Assembly: GCA_947252915.1 (NCBI GenBank)
Contig: CAMXWI010000001.1
Span: forward strand, 1 to 29,451
DNA: 29,451 bases
Direction of reading: 5' to 3'
From: an uncultured Lactobacillus sp.
GTDB taxonomy: Bacteria; Bacillota; Bacilli; Lactobacillales; Lactobacillaceae
Part shown: in pieces, positions 16,804 through 25,942 of the stretch
Layout of the letters: each line of letters opens with the position of its first letter
Numbering within the stretch: the first letter of the stretch is position 1
Notes under the pieces: generated by a model
What the model saw: only the letters and a program-made list of their open reading frames with translations
Database searches by the model: none
What the model was told of the DNA's origin: nothing
Made by a program: the position numbers and the translations under genes

Positions 16804-17683
16804 CTATTCTTCCTGCTCTGGATGCTCCACTGGAACCAAAAATTCTTTGACAAGGTCATAAATCCGTTGACTCCAGAAATCACGTTCATGATTGGCTCCT
16901 TTAACCCGGTACGCTTCGACTGCCACCCCATGTTGTTGCAGTACATCATACATTTCTTCCATCTGGTGGTACGGGACCACTTGGTCAGCATCACCATGCA
17001 TTAAAAGGAATGGCGGGTATTGCTGCCCAGCTTTAACCTGATACAACGGGCTCATTTGACGCTTGATTTGGTCCCACTTACTCTTGTCACGACCAAATAA
17101 CGAGTATTGCAAAATATCTGATCCTGGAACCCGATCAGCATTCTTGAATGTTATCGATCACATCCGTCGGCGCAAAGCAGCTTACCACCGCATTAACGGC
17201 ATCTGACTGATCTTCATATTCAGCCGTTTTATAGCGGGGATCATTGGCCGGTAACCCAACCAACAAGGCAGCATTTGCTCCGGACGAAGTGCCCCAAATA
17301 GCGACCCGCTTTGGGTCAATGGAATATTTATCTGCATTCGTCCGCAAGTAACGAATTGCGGTCTTCACATCTTCTAAAAAGGCTGGGAAAGCGTGTCCAT
17401 CCAGTGAATTCCGGTGCTGCACTGTCGCAACGATGTAGCCAGCTTTCACGAACTGTACTAATTGTGGAATCTCTTCCCCCATTGTCGGTAATCGCCAGGA
17501 GCTCCCCTGTACAAAAACGATCAGAGGCCGGGGTTCACTGGTGAGATAATCATAGCGTTGTGACCAGGGTGCCAAAATGTCCATTTTAACGGCTTCGCCA
17601 TCAACCGCTGAGTAAACAACGTTTTCAATCAACCGCACCTGGCCCTTCATCGTGGGGTTATTTTTAAGCTCATGAATTGGCAT
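16804..17683 (-). pseudogene. Alpha/beta hydrolase (esterase/lipase) broken by a frameshift
   Basis: Two overlapping reading frames together make one alpha/beta hydrolase of about 292 residues. The first part (17683-17135) has PLIVFVQGSSW, an oxyanion-hole variant, and the nucleophile elbow WGTSSGANAALL. The second part (open from 17157 to 16804) has HGDADQVVPY with the catalytic Asp and GANHERDFW with the catalytic His. The first frame stops at a TGA at 17137-17135, just after DVIDNIQ. Removing one base near 17141-17146 would read on into NADRVPGSDILQYSLFG. All triad residues are intact, so either a recent mutation or a sequencing/assembly error is possible. The start ATG at 17683 lies one base after gpmA, whose end carries its AAGGAG site. 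Confidence 0.85.
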
Positions 17684-17684
17684 C

Positions 17685-18362
17685 TTAATTCTCCTTCAAA
17701 ATTTCTTTGTTCATTAACTGCAGCCGTTCATCAAATTGATAAACAATTGGCTGACCATTTGGTACTTCCACTTGATCAATCTGATCATCAGGGATCTGCT
17801 CAATGTATTTAACTAGCGCCCGGAGCGAACTACCATGAGCAACAATTAGTTGGTTCTTATTATCTAAGAGACGGGGAGCAATCTGGTCCTGCCAGTACGG
17901 TAAAATTCGTTGCAACGTCATCTGGAGGCTCTCGCTTAATGGCTCTTGAACGCCGAGGCGATCATAGCGCCGTTCGTGCTGGCGATGGGCTAACCGCGGT
18001 GGAACTTCAGTATATCCACGACGCCAGCGATGGAGTTGCTCTGCTCCGACGCGTTGCTTCACGACCGCCTTATTTTGCCCACTCAAAGCACCATAATGAC
18101 GTTCGTTCAGCCGCCACGTTTTGTGGATTGGCAAGTACAGCTGATCAATTTCATCCAGAACAATGTTAGCCGTCATAATCGAACGGCGCATGTATGAGGT
18201 ATAAACATCGTCAAACAAGTATCCACGTTGGCGTAATTCTTGACCGACTTGGTGACCTTGGGCAACTCCTTTAGCCGTCAAAGGTGAATCACTCCACCCC
18301 GTAAAGACATTATCCAAGTTGGCTTGGCTTTGCCCATGTCGCACCATCACTAACGTTGCCAT
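17685..18362 (-). CDS. gpmA: 2,3-bisphosphoglycerate-dependent phosphoglycerate mutase
   Basis: A 225-residue member of the histidine phosphatase superfamily that interconverts 3- and 2-phosphoglycerate in glycolysis. The phospho-histidine motif is VMVRHGQSQANLDNVFTGW (residues 5-23). The dPGM block is NERHYGALSGQNK and the second histidine lies in IVAHGSSLRALVKY. The start at 18362 (MATLVMVRHG) follows AAAGGGGAGAAAGCA; an upstream ATG at 18383 has no site. The TEVPPRLAHRQ region differs somewhat from the classic TPPPALD-type loop, so it may be a paralogue rather than the main glycolytic enzyme; this is inference. Confidence 0.87.
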   Translation of the reverse strand: MATLVMVRHGQSQANLDNVFTGWSDSPLTAKGVAQGHQVGQELRQRGYLFDDVYTSYMRRSIMTANIVLDEIDQLYLPIHKTWRLNERHYGALSGQNKAVVKQRVGAEQLHRWRRGYTEVPPRLAHRQHERRYDRLGVQEPLSESLQMTLQRILPYWQDQIAPRLLDNKNQLIVAHGSSLRALVKYIEQIPDDQIDQVEVPNGQPIVYQFDERLQLMNKEILKEN

Positions 18363-18389
18363 TGCTTTCTCCCCTTTCGTCATGGTCTT

Positions 18390-18417
18390 ATTTTACCACC
18401 ATCATTGAGATTGAAAA
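18390..18417 (-). promoter_or_regulatory. Promoter of gpmA-hydrolase-pepN
   Basis: The minus strand has TTTTCA (18417-18412) and TAAAAT (18395-18390) with a 16-base spacer. It lies directly downstream of the GH3 terminator. Confidence 0.5.
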
Positions 18418-18424
18418 GTAACTA

Positions 18425-18457
18425 AAAACGTACGCCATCTTCAATGGACAGCGTACG
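18425..18457 (-). terminator. Intrinsic terminator after the GH3 gene
   Basis: CGTACGC (18429-18435) pairs with GCGTACG (18451-18457), with CCAT/ATGG pairing inside the loop. On the minus strand it is followed by TTTTTAG. Confidence 0.8.
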
Positions 18458-18473
18458 CTCCTGATTATCCTTA

Positions 18474-20678
18474 TTATGCATTCGCTAATTCAATAAATTT
18501 CTGAACCATTCGTGGATCAATATCTGCCATCACTAATGAGCGTAATGGAATATTTTCAAAAATCTGCGCACTATCTGATTGGAGGATGGCCGCTAATTGA
18601 CGCCCTAGGCCTGTTTGCTCCAAGGCAGATTTGATTTTCGGCGATTGGTGGTTAACTATGTCTGCCACATACGTTTCCTCCGTCACCTTTTGAAGCGGAT
18701 CTTGCCCAAGTTCATAGTCAAAGCTCTGCTGCAGCCGAATATCTTCGACTGAACTACCGACGGAAATTTCATAACGGCCATTATCCGCTTCCCACCTCTT
18801 TTCAGTGGAGTTATACCAATCAAATGCGCGCCGTTCTAATGTCCGACGAATCGTCTTGCTTTCTCCCGGTTCAAGGCTCACCTTCACAAAGTCACGCAAT
18901 TCTTTAGTTGGCTTTTCAACCTTGCTAACCCGGTTTCCAACGTATATTTGCGCAACCTCGCGACCTGGCATATCTCCGGTATTCGTCAACTGAAATTCAA
19001 CTTGGACTTGGTCATCCTTGACTTCCACCTTTAAATCACGGTAACTAAACGTGGTGTAGCTAAGACCGTGCCCAAATGGGAAGCGTACCGGCAGCTGTTT
19101 GCTATCATAATAGCGATACCCAACAAATAGTCCTTCATGATAATTTTCTTCATTCTGCTCACTATCAAAGGTGGGATAAGTTGGGTTATCCGTCAACCGC
19201 AGTGGGAAAGTTTCACTAAGTTTACCAGAGGGGTTCACCTTCCCCGTTAAAATATCCCAAGTAGCTTCACCAACGGCTTCCCCAGCAAGGTAGGTTTCCA
19301 CAATGGCGTTGACCTGATCTGCCCACGGCATTGCCACAACAGATCCATTTTGTAAGACAACCGTCACATGATGATTGACTTGAACCAGTTTGTTCAATAA
19401 GGCCACTTGGTTTTCTGGCAGGTCAATTGTGTTCTTATCAAAACCTTCAGATTCCATTTCTTCTGGGTACCCCATAAAGTAAACGACTTGCTGACTTTGC
19501 TGAGCGAGGCTCACAGCAGCCGCCGTTAGATCATCATCGACCACATCGTTAGATAGCTGATAACCTTGAGCATAACTAGCCGTTTGGGGCATGGCTGATA
19601 ACGGTGTTACCACCTGATGAGCATTGACATGGGAACTGCCACCACCCTGATACCGTGGCCGGGCCGCTAATTCGCCGATTACTGCCAGTGAAGACTGCTT
19701 ATCCAGTGGCAACTCATGGTGTTCATTCTTCAATAACACAATACTGTCATCTGCCAACTTACGGGCAAATTCATGATGAGCATCTTTATCATATGATTCG
19801 ACTGCCCCTTTGGTGTGCCACTTGGCCACCATCCACAGCACCCGCAAAGCACTCTTATTCAGTACTTCTTCATCCAGTCGGCCATCCTTAACCGCTTCAA
19901 CAATCTCATCAACTGAAGCTGCTCCCTTACCAGGCATTTCAAGATCTAAGCCCGCTTGAAGAGCTGCTACGTGATCCGCAACCGCACCCCAGTCGGACAT
20001 GACTAATCCATCAAAGCCCCATTCATCACGAAGAATCCTGGTCAACAAGCGTTGATTCTGTGAATTTAAAGTACCATTAACCTTATTATAAGAACACATA
20101 ATGGTCGCCGGATGAGCTTCTTTAACTATCCGTTCAAATTGAGCCAGGTAGATCTCCCGCATCGTCCGCTCATCCACGTTGGATGAATTCGTGAACCGTT
20201 GGTTTTCACGATTATTAAGCGCAAAGTGCTTAACCGAGACCCCAACTCCTTGACTTTGCACACCCTTCACGTAAGCCGTTCCCATTCGTCCCGCTAGCAG
20301 TGGGTCTTCTGAGAAGTATTCAAAGTTTCTTCCAGCTAAGGGACTACGCTTAATGTTCACACCGGGTCCTAAAAGTACTCCGACCCGTTCTGCTTTAGCC
20401 GCAATCCCCAGATTCTCGCCTAACTGCATTAACATATCATCATCAAAAGAGCTGGCTGTGAGTGCTGAACATGGGAAACAAACGGCATCCACACTATCAT
20501 TTAAGCCTAGGGCATCGGCATCATCCGCCTGCTTACGTAAACCGGACGGGCCATCCGTCATCATCATTTTATCCACACCTGGAACAGTTGCCGTAAACCA
20601 AAAGTCGTGCCCAGTGACTAAAGCTGCTTTTTCTTCGAGAGTTAAGCCTTCAACAAAAGTTCGATTAATCTTAACCAC
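18474..20678 (-). CDS. Glycoside hydrolase family 3 beta-glucosidase-like enzyme
   Basis: A 734-residue GH3 enzyme without signal peptide, so intracellular. The N-terminal TIM-barrel domain carries MTDGPSGLR, LGPGVNIKRSPLAGRNFEYFSEDP and SVKHFALNNRE. The catalytic Asp is in FDGLVMSDWGA. The second domain has GGGSSHVNAHQVVTPL and a C-terminal fibronectin type III-like domain runs over about residues 560-640 (FQLTNTGDMPGREVAQIYV). Such proteins release glucose or other sugars from beta-linked oligosaccharides or plant glycosides; the exact sugar is not predictable. The GTG at 20678 (VVKINRTFVEG) follows AAAGGAG. The longer ATG frame from 20726 would include the promoter and that site. It is monocistronic. 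Confidence 0.9.
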   Translation of the reverse strand: MVKINRTFVEGLTLEEKAALVTGHDFWFTATVPGVDKMMMTDGPSGLRKQADDADALGLNDSVDAVCFPCSALTASSFDDDMLMQLGENLGIAAKAERVGVLLGPGVNIKRSPLAGRNFEYFSEDPLLAGRMGTAYVKGVQSQGVGVSVKHFALNNRENQRFTNSSNVDERTMREIYLAQFERIVKEAHPATIMCSYNKVNGTLNSQNQRLLTRILRDEWGFDGLVMSDWGAVADHVAALQAGLDLEMPGKGAASVDEIVEAVKDGRLDEEVLNKSALRVLWMVAKWHTKGAVESYDKDAHHEFARKLADDSIVLLKNEHHELPLDKQSSLAVIGELAARPRYQGGGSSHVNAHQVVTPLSAMPQTASYAQGYQLSNDVVDDDLTAAAVSLAQQSQQVVYFMGYPEEMESEGFDKNTIDLPENQVALLNKLVQVNHHVTVVLQNGSVVAMPWADQVNAIVETYLAGEAVGEATWDILTGKVNPSGKLSETFPLRLTDNPTYPTFDSEQNEENYHEGLFVGYRYYDSKQLPVRFPFGHGLSYTTFSYRDLKVEVKDDQVQVEFQLTNTGDMPGREVAQIYVGNRVSKVEKPTKELRDFVKVSLEPGESKTIRRTLERRAFDWYNSTEKRWEADNGRYEISVGSSVEDIRLQQSFDYELGQDPLQKVTEETYVADIVNHQSPKIKSALEQTGLGRQLAAILQSDSAQIFENIPLRSLVMADIDPRMVQKFIELANA

Positions 20679-20709
20679 GTGCTCATCACTCCTTTTATTT
20701 CTTATGGTC

Positions 20710-20715
20710 ATTATA
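20710..20715 (-). promoter_or_regulatory. -10 element of the GH3 promoter
   Basis: A perfect TATAAT on the minus strand lies 32 bases before the GTG start, giving a predicted start near 20703. The -35 is weak and no clear catabolite-responsive element was found. Confidence 0.5.
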
Positions 20716-20738
20716 TCGCTAATCATTCAAATTTAAGT

Positions 20739-20773
20739 ACAAAAAAAGGACCATGACTTTCGTCATGATCCTT
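20739..20773 (-). terminator. Intrinsic terminator of tRNA-Leu
   Basis: AAGGATCATGAC pairs with GTCATGGTCCTT around a GAAA tetraloop, followed by seven T on the minus strand. It closes the single-gene tRNA transcript. Confidence 0.92.
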
Positions 20774-20778
20774 TGTTA

Positions 20779-20863
20779 TGCGGCCAAGAGGATTCGAACC
20801 TCCACGGTCTAAACGACCACAAGATCCTTAATCTTGCGCGTCTGCCAATTCCGCCATGGCCGC
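20779..20863 (-). tRNA. tRNA-Leu, anticodon AAG
   Basis: An 85-base class II tRNA with a long variable arm. The acceptor arms GCGGCCA and TGGCCGC pair fully, with discriminator A. The D arm reads GCGG-AATTGGCAGA-CGCG, the anticodon stem CAAGA/TCTTG encloses the loop TTAAGGA (anticodon AAG), and the T arm is GAGGTTCGAATCCTC. CCA is not encoded and must be added. The A at position 34 would normally be deaminated to inosine by TadA to read CUC as well as CUU (known for such tRNAs). It is a stand-alone gene with its own promoter and terminator. Confidence 0.96.
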
Positions 20864-20876
20864 ATCAACAAATAGT

Positions 20877-20905
20877 ATCATATCAAAAATACCATTCATT
20901 GACAA
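20877..20905 (-). promoter_or_regulatory. Promoter of tRNA-Leu
   Basis: The minus strand has TTGTCA (20905-20900) and TATGAT (20882-20877) with a 17-base spacer, five of six matches each. It starts directly at the end of sprT. Confidence 0.85.
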
Positions 20906-21376
20906 CTATTTTTTCGCTTTTCTTTCTTTTTCCAGTCGGAACCGTCCGCCACAACGGGCACAATGAAACCGATTGGTATTAAAGCGCCGCTGCCGAGGCA
21001 GCAAAACGCCACAACCCTGACAACGATATAAATAACGGTAATTCCGGTGTCGTTTAGCCTTGCTGGTAGCAGGGGCGTACCGTGAACCACCAACTGCTTG
21101 CAACAACCGTTTGAAGTCCCGATCTCGGTGGCGGTAACCACGCCCCGCTAGATGCAGGTGATAATGACACAGTTCATGAAGAATAACCCGCTTAAGGTTC
21201 TCTTCATCAAATTCTTCCAACATTAACGGATTGATATCAATATGGTGATCTCCTAAATGATAACGCCCACCAGTTGTTCGTAATCGTCGATTAAAGACCA
21301 CTTGATGGCGGAATGGCTGGTGAAAGAATTGCTGGGAAAGCTGTTCCGTCAATTTTTGTAACTGTTCGTTAGTCAC
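20906..21376 (-). CDS. SprT family protein (putative zinc metallopeptidase)
   Basis: A 156-residue SprT-like protein. The zinc-protease motif VILHELCHYHLHLAG is at about residues 64-78. A C-terminal zinc ribbon is formed by CQGCG and CARCGG. It starts with a GTG at 21376 that overlaps the TAG of tex by one base (TAGTG), so translation is coupled. The pair tex-sprT is conserved in Bacilli (ydcI-ydcK in B. subtilis). The cellular substrate is unknown. The basic tail KERKAKK is normal for the family. Confidence 0.9.
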   Translation of the reverse strand: MTNEQLQKLTEQLSQQFFHQPFRHQVVFNRRLRTTGGRYHLGDHHIDINPLMLEEFDEENLKRVILHELCHYHLHLAGRGYRHRDRDFKRLLQAVGGSRYAPATSKAKRHRNYRYLYRCQGCGVLLPRQRRFNTNRFHCARCGGRFRLEKERKAKK

Positions 21377-23547
21377 TATTTACTACTTCCCGGTTCAATC
21401 ATTGTTAATTGAATCCGTTGCCGGTCATGATCTACTGAGAGTACCCAAACATCAACGATATCACCAACGGCAACAACTTGACGGGGATCCCGAATAAACT
21501 TCTTGGTTAATTGAGAAATATGCACTAACCCGTCATGCTTGACACCAATATCCACAAACGCCCCAAAATCGACGACGTTACGGATGGTCCCTTGTAACTT
21601 CATCCCTGGTTTTAAGTCATCCATCGTCATCACATCAGTCCGTAATAGTGGTGCTGGAAGTGAATCACGGAGATCACGTCCTGTTTTTTGCAAATCAGCG
21701 ACAACATCTTGCACTGTCGCCAGACCATGTTCATCATTGACAAATTCCTGATCATCCAGCTTCTGCAACTTAGCATTTACTGAGTCAGTTCCCAACTCAT
21801 CCAGGGATACCCCAGCTGCTTGTAAGATTTCCTCGGCTAATGGGTAACTTTCGGGGTGAATATCAGTATTATCTAACGGGTTCTCACCATCAATAATCCG
21901 TAAGAAACCAACCGCTTGTTGGTAAGCCTTTGGTCCTAACCGTTTCACCTTCTTTAATTGTGTCCGATTCGTGTAAGCACCATGCTCATTCCGGTAGGCA
22001 ACGATATTTTTGGCAATCGTTGCTGATAACCCTGAAATGTACGTTAGCAGTTGGTAACTAGCGGTGTTTAAGTTAACTCCAACCCGGTTAACAGCCCGTT
22101 CAATTACCGCAGCTAATTCAGCCTTTAATTCCGTCGTTGGTAAATCGTGCTGGTATTGGCCAACCCCAATCGCTTGGGGATCAATCTTAACTAACTCGGC
22201 CAACGGATCCTGGAGCCGCCGACCAATACTGATGGCACTCCGTTTTTCAACCGGCAGATCAGGAAATTCATCCCGCGCATCTTGGCTCGCAGAATAAACG
22301 GACGCTCCAGCTTCGTTCACAATCACATAGTAGACCTGCCGATCCATCTTTTTCAAAGCCGCCGCCACAAACTGCTCTGATTCTCGGCTGGCCGTTCCAT
22401 TCCCGATGGCAATCATTTCAACATGATACTTGTTTAGCAGATCAATCAGTTGCCCCTCTGCTAATGCCCGCTCCTTTTCTGGAGCTGGTTTATGCGGATA
22501 AATTACCGCGGTTGTTAAAAGCTTCCCGTTAGGGTCCATTACCGCCAGCTTGCATCCAGTCCGGTAGGCTGGGTCAAAGCCCAGAACCACTTTGCCCTTG
22601 ATTGGTGCTTGCATTAATAAGTTATACAGATTTTCGCCAAAGACCTTAATGGCTTGCTCGTTCGCCGCATCAGTTAGCTGCCGCCGCATTTCCCGTTCAA
22701 TCGACGGTTGTAAGAAACGCTTATAGGCATCCGCCGCTGCTTCCTCAACAAATTTAGTAGCGTCATTTTCAGCATGCGAGCCGATCAAACGGAACTGGAG
22801 GTAATTCAGCACTGTTTGTTCATCCGAAACCACACTGACCCGTAGGACCTTTTCCTTCTCTCCTCGGTTGATTGCCAATGTTCGGTAAGAAGTCATTTCC
22901 TTAACTGGTGAGGAAAAATCATAGTATTGTTGATAGACCTTGAGTTCATCATGCTCCTCACCGTTTTTCTTGAGTGCCGTGTGAACTTCACCATGATTAA
23001 CAGTATAGTTACGCAGCCATCCCCGGACGGAAGTCATTTCACTAATCGCTTCAGCAAGAATTTCGTGGGCGCCAGCTAAAGCATCTTCAGCAGTTTCCAC
23101 ATCTTCATTGACAAATTCTGCTGCCCGCGTAGCTAAATCTTCATCTGGATAGGATAAAAGCCAGTTAGCTAGTGGTTGTAACCCATGTTCACGAGCAATT
23201 TGCGCCTTGGTGCGGCGCTTTTGCTTGTATGGCAAGTACAAGTCTTCCACACTTGGTAAGTCTTCCGCATTTAAGATCGCCGTCTTTAGCTTTGCAGTTA
23301 ACTTACCTTGCTCTTCAATACTTTTAATGACGGACTGTTTCCGTTCAAACAGCTCATTAGCCTTGTGGTATTGTTCCTGAATCCCTTGAAGTTGAACTTC
23401 ATCCAAGGTCCCCGTCATTTCTTTTCGATAACGGGCAATAAAGGGAATCGTATTCCCCTCATCCATTAATTTTAAAGCCGCCTCAATCTGGTGGGCTTTA
23501 AGTTCCGGCATTGCAGTCGTGACTGCTTTAATTACGCTAGTTTCCAT
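21376..23547 (-). CDS. tex: Tex family transcription accessory/RNA-binding protein
   Basis: A 723-residue Tex protein. The N-terminal helical domain begins METSVIKAVTTAMPELKAHQ and has NTIPFIARYRKEMTG. A YqgF/RNase H-like domain (VVLGFDPAYRTGCKLAVMDP) lies at about residues 320-450, a helix-hairpin-helix part follows, and a C-terminal S1 RNA-binding domain reads GTIRNVVDFGAFVDIGVKHDGLVHISQL. Tex affects transcription and gene expression broadly; the mechanism is not settled. The start at 23547 follows AGGAGAAATTG; an upstream in-frame codon at 23580 overlaps nadE. It is third in pncB-nadE-tex-sprT. Confidence 0.95.
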   Translation of the reverse strand: METSVIKAVTTAMPELKAHQIEAALKLMDEGNTIPFIARYRKEMTGTLDEVQLQGIQEQYHKANELFERKQSVIKSIEEQGKLTAKLKTAILNAEDLPSVEDLYLPYKQKRRTKAQIAREHGLQPLANWLLSYPDEDLATRAAEFVNEDVETAEDALAGAHEILAEAISEMTSVRGWLRNYTVNHGEVHTALKKNGEEHDELKVYQQYYDFSSPVKEMTSYRTLAINRGEKEKVLRVSVVSDEQTVLNYLQFRLIGSHAENDATKFVEEAAADAYKRFLQPSIEREMRRQLTDAANEQAIKVFGENLYNLLMQAPIKGKVVLGFDPAYRTGCKLAVMDPNGKLLTTAVIYPHKPAPEKERALAEGQLIDLLNKYHVEMIAIGNGTASRESEQFVAAALKKMDRQVYYVIVNEAGASVYSASQDARDEFPDLPVEKRSAISIGRRLQDPLAELVKIDPQAIGVGQYQHDLPTTELKAELAAVIERAVNRVGVNLNTASYQLLTYISGLSATIAKNIVAYRNEHGAYTNRTQLKKVKRLGPKAYQQAVGFLRIIDGENPLDNTDIHPESYPLAEEILQAAGVSLDELGTDSVNAKLQKLDDQEFVNDEHGLATVQDVVADLQKTGRDLRDSLPAPLLRTDVMTMDDLKPGMKLQGTIRNVVDFGAFVDIGVKHDGLVHISQLTKKFIRDPRQVVAVGDIVDVWVLSVDHDRQRIQLTMIEPGSSK

Positions 23548-23564
23548 CAATTTCTCCTGTCTAC

Positions 23565-24392
23565 TTACTTTCTCCACCATTCATCATGGGGACTTACTGG
23601 AAGGTGACGTTTATGACGTGTCTTCGTGTACCATCCTTCAATCGTCTGTGCGGCGGTTGCTGAGACTTCTTTTCCTTCCAAATAATCATCAATTTCGTGA
23701 TAACTGACCCCCAAGGCTTGTTCATCCGGCAATGCGGGGCGATCCTCCTCCAAATCGGCGGTTGGCGTCTTTTCATATAAGTGGGCCGGAGCCTTTAAAT
23801 ATTCCATTAAGGCCCGTCCTTGACGCTTATCTAAACCGCTGAGCGGTGTTAGGTCTGCCCCACCATCACCAAACTTCGTGTAAAAGCCAGTCACTGCTTC
23901 GGCAGCATGATCCGTTCCCACAACTGCGCCACCAAATTCACCGGCAATGGCATATTGCACAATCATCCGCTGTCGCGCTTTAATGTTGCCCTTATTAAAA
24001 TCGGAGATGTGACTCCCTGCTGTTGTTAGGGCCGCGACCATTGCATCCGTTGCGGGTTTAATATTGACCCGAATCGTGCGGTCTGGATGAATAAAATCAT
24101 TGATTGCACTCATGGCATCCGCTTCATCGGCTTGTTCACCATATGGTAACCGCACGGCAATAAACTGATATTGCTGACTAGTTTGCTGACGTAGCTTTTC
24201 CACCGCCATTTGGCATAGCCGGCCCGCTAATGAGGAATCCTGTCCACCAGAAATTCCCAACACCAATGTTTTCATTCCTGTAGACTTCAGATAGTCCATC
24301 ACAAACTGCATTCGCCGCTGGACTTCCGTGGCCGGATCAATTTGTGGCAATACTTTTAATTGCTTGATAATCGCTGCTTGTAGATCGCTCAT
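23565..24392 (-). CDS. nadE: Ammonia-dependent NAD+ synthetase
   Basis: A 275-residue NAD synthetase that amidates nicotinate adenine dinucleotide, the last step of NAD formation. The ATP pyrophosphatase P-loop is [14 protein letters not shown] (about residues 45-58). The NaAD/NH3 region is [22 protein letters not shown] followed by [13 protein letters not shown]. It lacks a glutaminase domain, so ammonia is used directly. The ATG at 24392 follows AGGAGTTGACAGTG. It lies 12 bases after pncB, placing two consecutive parts of the nicotinate salvage path in one operon. Confidence 0.96.
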   Translation of the reverse strand: MSDLQAAIIKQLKVLPQIDPATEVQRRMQFVMDYLKSTGMKTLVLGISGGQDSSLAGRLCQMAVEKLRQQTSQQYQFIAVRLPYGEQADEADAMSAINDFIHPDRTIRVNIKPATDAMVAALTTAGSHISDFNKGNIKARQRMIVQYAIAGEFGGAVVGTDHAAEAVTGFYTKFGDGGADLTPLSGLDKRQGRALMEYLKAPAHLYEKTPTADLEEDRPALPDEQALGVSYHEIDDYLEGKEVSATAAQTIEGWYTKTRHKRHLPVSPHDEWWRK

Positions 24393-24404
24393 CACTGTCA
24401 ACTC

Positions 24405-25868
24405 CTAATGTAATTTACGGACCTTTTCGTGGATCTGTTGGATCATCTTCATCTTATTGTCATAGCACTTTTGTGAGAGATCAACTGGATACACTTCTGG
24501 ATTCAAATCCCGTTTATATTCATCCCACAATTTATCAAGGTGGTGCTGCTTGGCCGCGCGAATTTCTTCCAAACTAGGTTCGGTATAAACCTGCTGACCA
24601 TCAATAAAGATATCTTGCAAAAGTGGTCGGGCTTCAAAATCAACCACCGTTTTGTTTAAAAATGTGTAGTTCGGGTCAAACATAAATAGCGAATCGAGTT
24701 GCCGTGGATCCTCATCGCTTAATGTGACATAGTCCCCTTCACTCTTGCCATCCTGCCGATCCGTAATCCGCCACACTTGGTGTTTCCCAGGAGTCGACAT
24801 CTTGGCAACATTATTCGAAAGCTTAATCGTATCCACCATCTCGCCCGCATCGTTTTCTACGGACACCATCTTGTAGACTGCACCAAGGGTTGGTTGGTCG
24901 AATGCGGTAATTAATTTGGTACCAACTCCCCAAGTATCAATCTTGGCGCCCTGCATTTTCAAATTAGAAATGGTCTTTTCGTCTAAGTCATTGGAAACAA
25001 TAATCTTAGCATCTGGGAAGCCAGCGTCGTCCAACATTTCCCGCACCTTTTTGGAAAGGTAGGCCATGTCACCGGAATCAATCCGGACGCCGACAAAGTT
25101 AATTTGGTCACCCATTTCTCGAGCAACTCGAATGGCACTTGGCACCCCACTCTTCAACGTATCGTAGGTATCTACCAAGAAAACGCAATCGTGATGAGTT
25201 TGCGCATACGCCTTAAAAGCTTCATAGTCATTTCGATAAGTTTGCACTAGCGCGTGAGCATGCGTCCCTGAAATTGGAATCCCAAATAGCTTTCCGGCGC
25301 GAACATTACTTGTGGCATCAAAGCCGCCGATGTAAGCCGCCCGGGTCCCCCAAAGTGCCGCATCAAATTCTTGAGCCCGTCGTGTCCCAAATTCCATGAC
25401 TGTTTGATCACCAACAATCGATTTGATCCGGGCCGCCTTGGTGGCCACCATAATTTGATAATTGATGACGTTCAAAATGGCCGTTTCCACTAACTGAGTT
25501 TCTAAAAGGGTCCCTTCAACTTGAACGATCGGTTCATGATTAAAGACCAGCTCACCTTCCGCCATGCTGCGAATATTACCGTGAAATTCAAAATGAGCGA
25601 GGTAATCTAAAAACTCGTCATTAAATTGACCAGTAGAACGCAGATATTCGATATCAGAGTCAGTAAAGTGCAATTGGTTAATATACCGGATGATGTGATC
25701 TAAGCCCGCGAACACTGCATAACCATTTTCAAAAGGCATCTTCCGGAAGAACGTTTCAAAAACGGCCCGCCGATTGCCAATCCCCTGCTGCCAATACGTC
25801 TGAATCATCGTGAGTTCGTAAGCATCCGTGTGCAAAGCTGGACTATCATCTGGATATAGGAATTTCAT
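24405..25868 (-). CDS. pncB: Nicotinate phosphoribosyltransferase
   Basis: A 487-residue enzyme that joins nicotinate to PRPP, the first step of NAD salvage. The N terminus (LHTDAYELTMIQTYWQQG), MEFGTRRAQEFDAALWGTRAAYIGG and the phosphohistidine region ISGTHAHALVQTY are all diagnostic. FVGVRIDSGDMAYLSKK provides the PRPP-binding acidic site. The ATG at 25868 follows AAGGAGAAAATC. It is the first gene of pncB-nadE-tex-sprT. The only promoter space is the 74 bases after gntR, which also hold that gene's terminator. Confidence 0.96.
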   Translation of the reverse strand: MKFLYPDDSPALHTDAYELTMIQTYWQQGIGNRRAVFETFFRKMPFENGYAVFAGLDHIIRYINQLHFTDSDIEYLRSTGQFNDEFLDYLAHFEFHGNIRSMAEGELVFNHEPIVQVEGTLLETQLVETAILNVINYQIMVATKAARIKSIVGDQTVMEFGTRRAQEFDAALWGTRAAYIGGFDATSNVRAGKLFGIPISGTHAHALVQTYRNDYEAFKAYAQTHHDCVFLVDTYDTLKSGVPSAIRVAREMGDQINFVGVRIDSGDMAYLSKKVREMLDDAGFPDAKIIVSNDLDEKTISNLKMQGAKIDTWGVGTKLITAFDQPTLGAVYKMVSVENDAGEMVDTIKLSNNVAKMSTPGKHQVWRITDRQDGKSEGDYVTLSDEDPRQLDSLFMFDPNYTFLNKTVVDFEARPLLQDIFIDGQQVYTEPSLEEIRAAKQHHLDKLWDEYKRDLNPEVYPVDLSQKCYDNKMKMIQQIHEKVRKLH

Positions 25869-25885
25869 GATTTTCTCCTTCAAAT

Positions 25886-25930
25886 TAAAAACAGCCGGTA
25901 AGTAACATCCCAGCTACTAATCCGGCTGTT
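25886..25930 (-). terminator. Intrinsic terminator between gntR and pncB
   Basis: AACAGCCGG (25890-25898) pairs with CCGGCTGTT (25922-25930), with additional GTAGC/GTTAC pairing inside. On the minus strand it is followed by TTTAATTTG. It ends the upstream gntR transcript, and because it sits immediately before pncB it could also act as a leader attenuator. Confidence 0.8.
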
Positions 25931-25942
25931 ATGATTAAACGA

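Noticed and set aside
16804..17112. Second half of the hydrolase as a separate gene with a TTG start
   Set aside because: The frame continues upstream past the TTG and matches the interrupted protein; there is no ribosome site.
20779..20863. tRNA gene as attachment site of an integrated element
   Set aside because: No integrase, no repeated tRNA end and only housekeeping genes on both sides.
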